The notes beneath the pieces are model-generated. The model had not been told where the DNA came from. It worked only from the letters and a program-made list of their open reading frames with translations, and ran no database searches. A program made the position numbers and the translations under genes. From the NCBI GenBank assembly GCA_016292335.1, contig JAECRX010000091.1:1-11524 (forward strand): 11,524 nt of DNA, given 5' to 3'. Source of the stretch: Candidatus Sifarchaeum subterraneum. GTDB lineage: Archaea > Asgardarchaeota > Sifarchaeia > Sifarchaeales > Sifarchaeaceae. This document shows positions 1 to 7,751 of this stretch, in pieces; the stretch's first letter is position 1, and every line of letters starts with the position of its first letter.

Positions 1-639
1 CACCCAAAAATATGTAGCTAGATATATTCCTGATGAAAGAAAAATTATTCCTTGCATTTTTTTTTCAGTAATTATCTTGGAAAATTCCGAAGCCGTGAGT
101 ATATTTATCATCAAAAAAGTGATTAATGAAGGCAAAAAATGTTGAGCTCCATAATATGTCCCTGTCAACATAATATTTCCGCCCTTCAACAAGTAATACA
201 TGGAGAATATTGGAGCTAAAGCGGAAATAAATCCAAGAACCGCAGAGGCAGAAAGAATCATTGAATTTATTTTAAATGAGATTGTACTGAGCTTTTTCTT
301 TCTTTTTAATCGCAACAATCTATTTATTTTCAAAACTTTAGTAATAGAGATTATCTCGTATCCGGATTTTTTCGTATCCTTTTTGAGAAAATCAATAATT
401 AAATTGAACATGATTTTACTTTGTTCACAGGAAAGACAAGACATAATGCGATTTATTACTTCTTCGAAGGAGAATTTGTATTCAAAAATCAATTTATCTC
501 CAAAATAGAAAAGATTTTTCAAAGAACCATCATATTTTTGTAAGGCTTTTCTGTATGCCCATTCTGGACTTTTTCCAGACGCCAATTCCTCTCCAAAGTA
601 TCCGAAAAAATTTTCAACTTCTTCTATTTCTTCATCCAT
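1..639 (-). CDS. TadC-like (T2SSF family) pilus assembly membrane protein, partial
   Basis: This frame has no stop codon from its ATG (complement of 637-639) to the window edge, giving 213 residues and lacking the C-terminus. Residues 10-110 form a soluble helical part that begins with the pattern GEELASGKSPEWAYRKAL, typical of the cytoplasmic T2SSF/TadC fold. A basic patch (about 107-117) follows, then hydrophobic segments at about 124-150, 167-183 and 196-213. Family knowledge places such proteins in the inner-membrane platform that couples the ATPase to pilin assembly. It starts 7 nt after the stop of the preceding TadC-like gene, with AGGA about 10 nt upstream, so the two are probably co-transcribed. 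An ATG at 647-649 overlaps that stop but hits TGA after five codons, so 639 is the better start. The family call is fairly firm; the exact system (Tad, archaeal pilus or archaellum-like) is not resolved. Confidence 0.7.
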   Translation of the reverse strand, partial: MDEEIEEVENFFGYFGEELASGKSPEWAYRKALQKYDGSLKNLFYFGDKLIFEYKFSFEEVINRIMSCLSCEQSKIMFNLIIDFLKKDTKKSGYEIISITKVLKINRLLRLKRKKKLSTISFKINSMILSASAVLGFISALAPIFSMYYLLKGGNIMLTGTYYGAQHFLPSLITFLMINILTASEFSKIITEKKMQGIIFLSSGIYLATYFWV

Positions 640-645
640 TAAAAT

Positions 646-1482
646 TCATCCTAAAAGTTCTGCATGTGTTTTAATCAAAAATTTTTTTAGGATACGAACC
701 AAAAGAACATATATGGGTACTATGGTTAAAATTAGATAGGATGATGAGAGACCATAAATTGCTAAAAATATCCCAGAGAGTATAGGAATAAACAATGCAA
801 GTCCAATGATGATCATCACTCTGCTTTCAAGTTCTTCTGTAAACTTATCATACTCTGTTCTCAGCTCAAATTGGGTTAAATTCATTGAAAACGTCACAAG
901 ATCATTATTTATTGAGGGAGAAGATAAAAGAGCCAAAAACTGATTCTTTAAAGTTTTCGAAGGTTGCTGAATTGCGTAGTTATATAACAATTCTTCAGGA
1001 GAACATCCATTATTTATTTGGTAAATTAAACCTTGAAAATCTTTGGATATCAATGGAAAGTTACTTTGAGCCACTAACTGGATTGCTCGAAATAACGAAC
1101 CTGTCGAACCCATACCCATATGCATCGTTCTTGCAATCAAATCAGAGAATTTTTCCAAAATGAATTGTTCTTTTTTATATTCAGTTATTATTATTTCCGT
1201 GAAAAAATTATATGCCAAATACGATAAAATAGCCGAAACAATTAACGCTACTACAAAATGAACTTTGAAAAAAGTAAAAAGAAGTGAAAAAAGTATGAAA
1301 ATTATTGATGTGAGTCCTAAAGCTCCTGCACATATTTCCTCCGGTGTTAGTGAAAGTTTTTCAAAATAATATTTACAGGGCTTTATCAAACTTTCAGAAA
1401 AATATTTTTTGCCAAAATGCCTGTAAATGGGAGTAGATGAGAAAAAGTGGCTAAAAAATTTTAAAAAATTAATGCTATTCAA
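646..1482 (-). CDS. TadC-like (T2SSF family) pilus assembly membrane protein
   Basis: This is a 278-residue polytopic membrane protein. Two hydrophobic segments lie at about 52-72 and 74-94, a cytoplasmic helical T2SSF-type domain at about 105-218, and two more segments at about 222-244 and 248-266. The pattern FSDLIARTMHMGMGSTGSLFRAI (about 112-134) matches the family's habit of a polar helix, a Gly-rich turn and an amphipathic helix. Such proteins form the membrane platform driven by the secretion ATPase. The start is a TTG at 1480-1482 inside the last codons of the ATPase gene, an 8-nt overlap that implies translational coupling. The second TadC-like gene follows directly, so the pair resembles TadB/TadC arrangements. 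I assign the family from topology and gene order; sequence conservation in this family is low. Confidence 0.75.
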   Translation of the reverse strand: MNSINFLKFFSHFFSSTPIYRHFGKKYFSESLIKPCKYYFEKLSLTPEEICAGALGLTSIIFILFSLLFTFFKVHFVVALIVSAILSYLAYNFFTEIIITEYKKEQFILEKFSDLIARTMHMGMGSTGSLFRAIQLVAQSNFPLISKDFQGLIYQINNGCSPEELLYNYAIQQPSKTLKNQFLALLSSPSINNDLVTFSMNLTQFELRTEYDKFTEELESRVMIIIGLALFIPILSGIFLAIYGLSSSYLILTIVPIYVLLVRILKKFLIKTHAELLG

Positions 1483-3226
1483 CGCTTTCCATCTCTATTT
1501 GGCGTATTTGTTCTAATATAATTGAAAATAAGTCATCCCAATTGACAAAGTCCGAAAACTGTTGTTGTTTTATTCTTTCATAATGTAACAAGTGGAAAAT
1601 TTCACTATTCTTCAAAGGACAAAAAATCCTTTTTTCGGCTAACGTTGAAAAAATTTTTGAATAAAATTCTATTTCGCTTCTGAAACTTTCTTTGGAAAGA
1701 GCTTCTAGTTTGGTAATTTCTGTTATTATAGATGCATTAAAGAAATCAATAGGATTTTGGATAATTTCTTTTTGGTTTTGAAACAAATTATATAGGTCGA
1801 CGAGATCTATTTTTGAAACCCCTAAATCGATTTGAATTTTATTCTGAAAAATTTTAAGGGGGTTCCCTATTTCACAAATCCTAAATAGTCTCCTGATTAT
1901 TCTTCCCTTAAAATTAAATCTTCTCATGAATAAGATTAAGTCAATTCTAAATATATCAGAAACAGAAATATTATGATGGTTAACCCATTTCATCACCAAA
2001 TCTTCAGGAGAATAAGCGTGACAAGTTTGTATTGCTCTTAAACCCGCTGAGATTGCGTGAAACATAGCTCTACTGTGTTCAGGAGTTTGAATTTCTCCGA
2101 GAAAAATGTAATCAGGGTTTCTGTGAAGCAATTTCATTATTTCAAGGCTTTTAAACCGAGAACCATTTGATTTTTCTATTGGATCAACTGTGAACCTTAC
2201 TTGATGTTTATTGTATTGAGATTGTTCTACACTTTCGATTGTGTCTTCAATTGTGACTTTTCTCCATTCGGGGGGGGATAAAAGGTCCAATGCATTAACA
2301 AGTGTAGTTTTACCTGTTCCAGGTTCCCCCATTACCACTATGTTTCTCCTTCTTAAAAAACAGAAGTACAAAAAGGCGGATATTTCAGAAGTTAGCGTGG
2401 AATTTGCGATTAACTCTGGAATAGTGAATGGGATTTTCCTCAGTTTTCTAATATTTAAATGAAACCCATCTGCAGATAATGGTGGGATATCTGCAGCGGC
2501 TCTTAAATGAAAGTCGCTTGTAATCATTTCAACCTTAATGGATGGATTGTTTTCATCAAAAGACAAATTTCTTCCTTCACAACGGATTCGTGTAACTAAT
2601 CTGCTAATTTCTTCTTGTGTAAGATTTATTTTTGTTCTACAACGCCCCCAAACTCGATGATCTAAATAGATATTTGAGTGAAGACTGTCAAGGAAGAATT
2701 CTTCAACCATACTGTCTAATAGTAGAGGGGCAATTTTGCTCAAACCAATTGTTTCAAAACAACAAATCTTGGCAAAGTTTTTAGGGTCAACAACGTCTTC
2801 TATTTTTGGATATTTTTGAGCGATTAGGTCTAAGAAGGTCTCTTGTCTTTTTCTCAACAAATCATCCAAGCTTAGAAATTTTGTTTCTTCGGGTAACCGA
2901 TCTATATCAATTTTTAATTCGAATTGTAGTATTAGCTCATCAAATAATTTTTGCAAGAAAGGTGACTCTAATATTGAATATGTGGCATAGAGGGGTTCAT
3001 TTGTGAATGAAAAGTAGTCTACAATCAATATTGTGTAGGGACCAATTTTGTATTGGTCAAGGATTTTATCATCTTCTAAATATTTTTTCTGTTGGGCCTT
3101 ATCGAAAATTAAGGATGCATTTTCCATAAAAGGCAAAGGAGATTTGTGGATATTTGTTCTATCTTTATTTTTTGAATTGAAATCCTTCAGAAATGCATTG
3201 TTCAAATTGTGCCCATAACTTGTCAC
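1475..3226 (-). CDS. Type II/IV secretion system (pilus/Tad-like) ATPase
   Basis: This is a 583-residue ATPase of the GspE/PilB/TadA/ArlI superfamily, which powers pilin or archaellin assembly at the cytoplasmic face of the membrane. Visible motifs in order are the Walker A GEPGTGKTT (300-308, Lys306), the Asp box TIEDTIE (325-331), the Walker B-like YIFLGE (373-378) and the His box ending in TCHA (401-404). Residues 150-290 form the usual N2-type domain that leads into the core. The N-terminal 60 residues are polar and look disordered, and residues 455-583 form an extra helical tail that I do not recognise. The chosen start is GTG at 3224-3226; AAAGGAAGAG lies about 20 nt upstream, rather far, and the conserved part begins much later, so the true start could be downstream. 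It is first in an ATPase-TadC-TadC operon, divergent from tgtA. Confidence 0.88.
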   Translation of the reverse strand: MTSYGHNLNNAFLKDFNSKNKDRTNIHKSPLPFMENASLIFDKAQQKKYLEDDKILDQYKIGPYTILIVDYFSFTNEPLYATYSILESPFLQKLFDELILQFELKIDIDRLPEETKFLSLDDLLRKRQETFLDLIAQKYPKIEDVVDPKNFAKICCFETIGLSKIAPLLLDSMVEEFFLDSLHSNIYLDHRVWGRCRTKINLTQEEISRLVTRIRCEGRNLSFDENNPSIKVEMITSDFHLRAAADIPPLSADGFHLNIRKLRKIPFTIPELIANSTLTSEISAFLYFCFLRRRNIVVMGEPGTGKTTLVNALDLLSPPEWRKVTIEDTIESVEQSQYNKHQVRFTVDPIEKSNGSRFKSLEIMKLLHRNPDYIFLGEIQTPEHSRAMFHAISAGLRAIQTCHAYSPEDLVMKWVNHHNISVSDIFRIDLILFMRRFNFKGRIIRRLFRICEIGNPLKIFQNKIQIDLGVSKIDLVDLYNLFQNQKEIIQNPIDFFNASIITEITKLEALSKESFRSEIEFYSKIFSTLAEKRIFCPLKNSEIFHLLHYERIKQQQFSDFVNWDDLFSIILEQIRQIEMESVE

Positions 3227-3425
3227 TAAAAAAGTATTAAAACTCTCTTCCTTTAGGCACTGTCAATCATATTGGGGACCAAAAAATGAGCATCAAACCA
3301 ATCCCACAACCCCAAAGTTTTACATTTTTTCTAAGAAAAATCTATAAAGCGTTGGGATTCTTCCTCTACCTGAAGAAAGAGGATTTCGTTAAATTATTCT
3401 AAAAATATGGGAAAGATTAAAATTT
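3227..3425. other. Divergent intergenic region between the pilus ATPase gene and tgtA
   Basis: This 199-nt AT-rich stretch separates divergently transcribed genes and must hold promoters for both. For the plus strand there is a TATA-like element at 3342-3348 and a second AT-rich candidate near 3389-3397. A short inverted repeat TCCTCT/AGAGGA spans about 3362-3383. For the minus strand I see no convincing TATA box. No open frame of credible length lies inside it, apart from an 18-codon ATG frame (3407-3463) that overlaps the start of tgtA. Confidence 0.6.
3342..3348 (+). promoter_or_regulatory. Putative TATA box for tgtA
   Basis: The element CTATAAA, preceded by an A-rich tract, is the best archaeal TATA-like sequence upstream of tgtA. 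A start site about 25 nt on, near 3372, would give a leader of about 55 nt. The alternative AAATTATT near 3391 would instead give an almost leaderless message. The sequence cannot decide between them. Confidence 0.35.
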
Positions 3426-5504
3426 TTGAAGGAGGGACCCTCTTTTTTCGAAATCAAACATAGAAACTTAATGGGACGAATTGGAACATTATTTACAAAA
3501 CATGGTAAAGTTGAAACACCTGTCCTAATGCCTGTTATCCATCCGAAAATCCAGACTGTCACTGTCGAAGAATTAGTAAAAGAGTTTAAAGTTGATATGC
3601 TAATTACTAATTCCTACATTATTTACAAAGACGAGGAACTAAATAGCTTTGCTAGGAAAAAAGGAGTACATGAGTTGTTAGGATACAGTAAACCGATTAT
3701 GTGTGATTCTGGATCATATCAACTATATGTATATGGTTCAGTGAACGAAATTACCCCGGATCAAATTATCAAATTCCACCAAGAATTAGGAGCAGATATC
3801 GGTGTAATTCTTGATATTCCCTCACACCCAGATGCCTCCTATAAGAAAGCAAAAAATGACGTGGAAGAAACGCTAAATAGAGCTTTTTCTGCAAAGAAGA
3901 ACATTGAAGACATGCTGATAGCATATACAGTACAAGGGGGAAAATATACTGATTTAAGAGAGTATTGTGCAAGAGAATTAGCAAAATTGGATGGTGATGT
4001 TTATCCCATAGGTGGATTGGTCCCATTTTTAGAAACCTATCGTTTTGAGGAATTAATTGAAGTTGTTTTTTCTTCTAAAAGGAACCTTCCCTTAAATAAA
4101 CCCGTCCATTTATTCGGATGCGGCCATCCCATGGTTTTTGCGCTTACTACTGCCCTAGGTTGTGATTTATATGATTCAGCGTCATATGCAAAATATGCTA
4201 AGAGCGATAGATTGATTTTCTCTTATGGAACAAGAAAATTAGAAGATCTTGCAGAAATACCTTGTTTTTGCCCAATTTGTGTTGATTATTCTGCCAATGA
4301 GCTAAAAAAACTTGAAAAGAAGGATAGACAGAAATTAATTTCCAAACACAATTTATATGTATGTCTATACGAAATAAAGAGAGTAAAACAGGCAATTAGG
4401 GAGGGAAAACTTTGGGAATTAATGGAAAGTAGATGCAGAGCCCATCCAAATTTATTTCAAGCATTTTTAAAGTTGAAAAATTATAAGGAGATTATTGAGA
4501 AATATGACCCCTTGATAAAGCCTTCTGCGTTGTTTTTTTTCAGTTCAGAATCATTAAACCGTCCTGAAATCTATAGATATTCCAAAAGACTAAAAAATAG
4601 ATATTTGCCCCCAAAATCAGCGCGAATCCTGATTTTGCTTTCGAAAATTGGCGAAAAACAATATTCTAAAATATATACACCATTAATAGATTCTTTGTCA
4701 AGAAAATTGGGAGATAGAATAGCAAATATTCACTTTGCCTTTGTCTCAATTTTTGGTATAATACCTATAGAATTAGAGAATATATTTCCTGTTTTGCAAT
4801 CTCTCGCGCCCGCTGAACTTGATATGGATGTTTTGAACTATATAGAACAAATGATTCTAGAATATTTATCTGACAAAAATTATGATTCGATAATCTTCTT
4901 CCAAGTTAATCATAGCTTAGATGAATTGATTCTCAAACTGAAAAAGAAAATATTGAATCTATTGATTTTATCAGATTTAGATAGTTTGAAGAAGACACTT
5001 GCACAACTCACAATAAAATTCAAAGGGGATGTAATAGACCAAGAAATAACCTGTTTGAGGAAAATAGCAGATTATCAATTTGGAAAAGATGCAGGTATAG
5101 CTCTCTTTCCAGATAATCAATCTATTCGTTTTGAGAAATCGAAAAGTACTGGAAAAATCAAAAAAATTTTCTGTAATGAAAATTATTTGTTAACCCTAAG
5201 ACCAGATAATGGATACTTTTCTCTTGGAATATATGGCGCAAAAGTGCTTCTAAAACATTTTGAGTCCCCAAAGCTTCGAGTGATTGTTGATGATGAAGCG
5301 AGCAAATTCGTAAGTAGAGGAAAAGATGTTTTTGCGAAATTTATTTTACAAGCTGACAAAGAAATAAGACCAAAGGAAGAAGTTATAGTTGTAAACCAGA
5401 ATGATGAACTTTTAGGTGTTGGTAAAGCAGTATTGAATGGGGAAGAGATGTTAGTTTTTAATAGAGGTGTGGCTGTTAATTTACGTAAAGGTGTTGAAAA
5501 ATAG
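3426..5504 (+). CDS. tgtA: Archaeal tRNA-guanine transglycosylase (arcTGT)
   Basis: This 692-residue enzyme exchanges guanine for preQ0 at position 15 in the tRNA D-loop, the entry step to archaeosine. The TGT barrel (about 7-360) carries CDSGSYQ with Asp94, IGGLVPF (195-201), and DLYDSASY with the expected nucleophile Asp250. A zinc site follows, with Cys280, Cys282, Cys285 and His308, so the catalytic core looks intact. Residues about 370-545 form an ArcS/DUF5591-like middle domain. Residues 548-692 hold the C2 and PUA-like RNA-binding part, with VIVDDEASKFVSRGKDVFAK (619-638) as the PUA hallmark. At 692 residues it is longer than the roughly 580 of the Pyrococcus enzyme. The start is TTG at 3426; no other start codon lies between the upstream stop at 3390 and the conserved FEIK, but a GGAGGG motif falls inside the gene. 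RaSEA follows after 89 nt. Confidence 0.95.
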   Translation: MKEGPSFFEIKHRNLMGRIGTLFTKHGKVETPVLMPVIHPKIQTVTVEELVKEFKVDMLITNSYIIYKDEELNSFARKKGVHELLGYSKPIMCDSGSYQLYVYGSVNEITPDQIIKFHQELGADIGVILDIPSHPDASYKKAKNDVEETLNRAFSAKKNIEDMLIAYTVQGGKYTDLREYCARELAKLDGDVYPIGGLVPFLETYRFEELIEVVFSSKRNLPLNKPVHLFGCGHPMVFALTTALGCDLYDSASYAKYAKSDRLIFSYGTRKLEDLAEIPCFCPICVDYSANELKKLEKKDRQKLISKHNLYVCLYEIKRVKQAIREGKLWELMESRCRAHPNLFQAFLKLKNYKEIIEKYDPLIKPSALFFFSSESLNRPEIYRYSKRLKNRYLPPKSARILILLSKIGEKQYSKIYTPLIDSLSRKLGDRIANIHFAFVSIFGIIPIELENIFPVLQSLAPAELDMDVLNYIEQMILEYLSDKNYDSIIFFQVNHSLDELILKLKKKILNLLILSDLDSLKKTLAQLTIKFKGDVIDQEITCLRKIADYQFGKDAGIALFPDNQSIRFEKSKSTGKIKKIFCNENYLLTLRPDNGYFSLGIYGAKVLLKHFESPKLRVIVDDEASKFVSRGKDVFAKFILQADKEIRPKEEVIVVNQNDELLGVGKAVLNGEEMLVFNRGVAVNLRKGVEK

Positions 5505-5593
5505 TCCACAAATGAATTCATTCCGAACGAAAAATATGATTCAAACAATAATCCTTTTTTAAATGATTCAATCTCTAAGGAAGGAAATAATTT
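5505..5593 (+). other. tgtA-raSEA intergenic spacer
   Basis: The 89-nt spacer opens with a perfect 12-bp palindrome, AATGAATTCATT (5511-5522), six nt after the tgtA stop. It holds two copies of ATGATTCAA and a T-rich run before the ribosome binding site of raSEA. The spacing permits co-transcription with tgtA, but a separate promoter in the T/A-rich part is also possible. Confidence 0.4.
5577..5584 (+). promoter_or_regulatory. Ribosome binding site that supports the TTG start of raSEA
   Basis: AAGGAAGG lies 9 nt before the TTG at 5594. It is the only good purine-rich site here and supports that unusual start codon over later ones. Confidence 0.6.
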
Positions 5594-6661
5594 TTGCCAG
5601 AAGTCAATCCCGATCTTGCAAACATCAATCCCGATTTTGCTCATAGCATATATCGATTAAGACAGAAATATCTTGCCCTGCATAAAGATGGAAAATCTAA
5701 AGCTTGGATATCCAAAGACAGGCTTATTTCAGGGGCAGGAAGCTCAATTTATGTCATCTTAGCGACTAGGGGCTGCAGGTGGGCCCTTTCTGAATATGGA
5801 GGATGCTCTATTTGTGGTTATATATATGATGCAAAGTTAAAAGAAGTTTCTGCTAGTTCACTTGTAAGTCAATTTAAGAATGCAATGCAAAAGTTTTCTA
5901 ATTTGATCCCTCCTCTTGGCATAAAAATATTCACATCAGGAAGTTTTCTTGACGATTTAGAGGTTCCATTAGAAGCAAGAAAAAAAATTCTTCAATTAAT
6001 ATCCAAAAATGACCTTATCTCGGAGGTTACCTTCGAAACTAGACCTGAATTCGTAAAACATGATAAAATCCGGGAATGTGTCGAAATTTTAGAGGGAAAA
6101 TATTTCGAAGTAGCCATTGGTCTGGAAAGTAGCAATGATCGTATATTAAGGGATTGTATAAATAAGGGATTCACCTTTAATGACTTTAAAAAAGCGACAA
6201 AGATTGTACAAAAAGAAGGAGCGAATGTTAAAGCATATATTTTTGTTAAACCACCTTTTTTATCGGAAAAGGAAGCAATCAAAGATTGCATTTCATCTGC
6301 AATTGATGTTTCAAAAGTTGGCATTAATACAATTTCTTTCAACCCATGTACCATCCACAAAGGCACATTGATCGAAAAACTTTGGAAAGATGGATTTTAT
6401 CGACCCCCATGGTTATGGTCCTTGCAATATATCCTTCAAGAAACTTTTGAAAAAGCAAAAAATCAGGTCTCTCGAATTATATGTCAACCTGTTGCTGGAG
6501 GAAAAAAGAGAGGAGCACATAACTGTGGTAAATGTGATAAACAAGTACTGAGAGCTATTCAACAAGTTTCGCTTCTACAGAATTTAGAATCATTTGACCA
6601 TTTGGAATGTGAATGTAGATATTTGTTTTATCAATTATTCTCCCATCAGTCATTGAGTTAG
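5594..6661 (+). CDS. raSEA: Archaeosine biosynthesis radical SAM protein RaSEA
   Basis: This 355-residue protein matches the radical SAM family that works with ArcS to turn the lysine adduct of preQ0-tRNA into archaeosine. The iron-sulfur cysteines sit in TRGCRWALSEYGGCSICGY (59-76) as Cys61, Cys71 and Cys74, followed by the typical SGSFLDD (115-121). ETRPEFV (148-154) and GLESSND (176-182) are further barrel motifs of the family. The C-terminal part carries AHNCGKCD with Cys311 and Cys314, and Cys339 and Cys341 follow, a possible second metal site. The start is TTG, supported by a good upstream ribosome binding site. The first residues hold a short duplication (NPDLANI then NPDFAHS). It lies 89 nt behind tgtA on the same strand, which fits a shared pathway. 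Confidence 0.9.
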   Translation: MPEVNPDLANINPDFAHSIYRLRQKYLALHKDGKSKAWISKDRLISGAGSSIYVILATRGCRWALSEYGGCSICGYIYDAKLKEVSASSLVSQFKNAMQKFSNLIPPLGIKIFTSGSFLDDLEVPLEARKKILQLISKNDLISEVTFETRPEFVKHDKIRECVEILEGKYFEVAIGLESSNDRILRDCINKGFTFNDFKKATKIVQKEGANVKAYIFVKPPFLSEKEAIKDCISSAIDVSKVGINTISFNPCTIHKGTLIEKLWKDGFYRPPWLWSLQYILQETFEKAKNQVSRIICQPVAGGKKRGAHNCGKCDKQVLRAIQQVSLLQNLESFDHLECECRYLFYQLFSHQSLS

Positions 6662-6722
6662 AAAGCCACTGACTTTCACTAGTACAACAGTCCAACTTTT
6701 ATTTGTTCTAATTTGATTTTCA
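6661..6722 (+). terminator. Possible transcription end of the tgtA-raSEA unit
   Basis: A 5-bp stem GAAAG/CTTTC with a 7-nt loop overlaps the stop codon, and several T-runs (TTTTATTTG, TTTGATTTT) follow. Archaeal termination usually depends on T-runs more than on the hairpin, so this is plausible but weak. Confidence 0.3.
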
Positions 6723-6884
6723 GCCATCCCCGATCACTCACTCCCATTTTAAAGATGTTAAAAATATGCATATGATAGAATGCTCATTCGAATCAAGTAG
6801 TAAGCAGAAAGGAAGCCCTTTATAAAAGAATAACTGAAGAGTAAAACAGAAATACTTCCATCAAAAAATTTTCTAAAAGGTTGT
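6662..6884. other. Convergent intergenic region with no gene seen
   Basis: The 223 nt between the ends of raSEA and ecfT carry no credible frame. A weak hairpin GAAAG/CTTTC (6661-6677) directly at the raSEA stop is followed by T-rich runs (6698-6722) that could end transcription. A 10-bp palindrome ATATGCATAT lies at 6764-6773. A TATA-like TTATAAAAG occurs near 6820-6828 on the plus strand, but nothing recognisable follows it. Confidence 0.4.
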
Positions 6885-7748
6885 TTATGTTATATTAAAT
6901 ACAAGTTTAAAAAATTGAATAATCTTCTCTATAATATACTGTAACTCAAGCCAATATGGCAACTGCCAATACACCCATTCGGGCAATCCCAAATAGTATG
7001 TTATGTAGATTTGGAACAAAAGTATCACTATTGTTATTGTAATCAGAACATAATCTCCATTAGACATAGTGATTTCATAATAGAACGTTCGTTTTTTTGA
7101 GGCCCCCCATGCTCGTGAGTCCATTGCTTCTGCTAATTGCCATGCTCTTCTTATAGAACTTACAAAAAGAGGAATAATTATTGGTATGAAATTTTTTATT
7201 CTTTTGATAAGATTCCCCGATTGTAATTCAAGACCTCTAGACATTTGTGCATCCATTATTGTTTGAGCTTCTTTTGCTAGAGTTGGCACGAATCTATATG
7301 CTGTACTTAACGCCCATGCGAAATTATAGGGAACCTTCAATTTTACTAAAGCTTGTCCTAAATCGTCTGGATGAACTGTTTGAAAAAAAATGGAAAATGC
7401 GGTCACTAGCGCCAATAACCTGATTACCATAGCTAGAGCAAAAGTTGTTGGAGAGCTGCTGTCAGCAAGTGGCGTATAAGACGAATAATACAGCGAATCG
7501 ATAACAAAGATAAAAAAAATTAAGAAGGTCAAACCTTTTAGAGAAGCAATCCATTCACGCACAACTTTAGCGAAAGTGATCAAGGGGATTAAAGATATAA
7601 ATATTATCATTATAGGAATTAAGGAATTATACTGTAAAATTATTATTGAGAGAATAACTGTAAAAAATAATTTTGACCGTGGGTCTAAATTATGTATTAT
7701 TGTATTTTTCTTTTTAAATTCAAAAGCAGAAAGTGGGGTAAGAGACAC
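6885..7748 (-). CDS. ecfT: ECF transporter transmembrane subunit EcfT
   Basis: This 287-residue protein is the membrane scaffold of an energy-coupling-factor importer for vitamins or trace metals. The N-terminal LDPRSKL (21-27) is a family hallmark. Hydrophobic segments lie at about 28-60, 70-85, 105-123, 187-199 and 232-253. The cytoplasmic coupling helices carry the two expected Arg-Gly motifs, MSRG (169-172) and SRAWG (211-215), which dock into the two ATPases. The start is GTG (7746-7748), three nt after the ecfA2 stop, and GAGGGG at 7759-7764 inside the end of ecfA2 gives a good ribosome binding site. The tail from about 255, rich in Trp and Tyr, is longer than usual. It is last in the ecfA1-ecfA2-ecfT operon. 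The substrate cannot be told because no S subunit is present. Confidence 0.9.
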   Translation of the reverse strand: MSLTPLSAFEFKKKNTIIHNLDPRSKLFFTVILSIIILQYNSLIPIMIIFISLIPLITFAKVVREWIASLKGLTFLIFFIFVIDSLYYSSYTPLADSSSPTTFALAMVIRLLALVTAFSIFFQTVHPDDLGQALVKLKVPYNFAWALSTAYRFVPTLAKEAQTIMDAQMSRGLELQSGNLIKRIKNFIPIIIPLFVSSIRRAWQLAEAMDSRAWGASKKRTFYYEITMSNGDYVLITITIVILLFQIYITYYLGLPEWVYWQLPYWLELQYIIEKIIQFFKLVFNIT

Positions 7749-7751
7749 TAT

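Noticed and set aside
200..508. Plus-strand frame of 102 codons
   Set aside because: It lies antisense to the open TadC-like frame on the minus strand, which has membrane segments and operon context; this one has no recognisable features.
5183..5644. Minus-strand frame of 153 codons
   Set aside because: It is antisense to the PUA-like end of tgtA and the start of raSEA, both firmly identified.
5992..6366. Minus-strand frame of 124 codons
   Set aside because: It is a shadow of the radical SAM barrel of raSEA.
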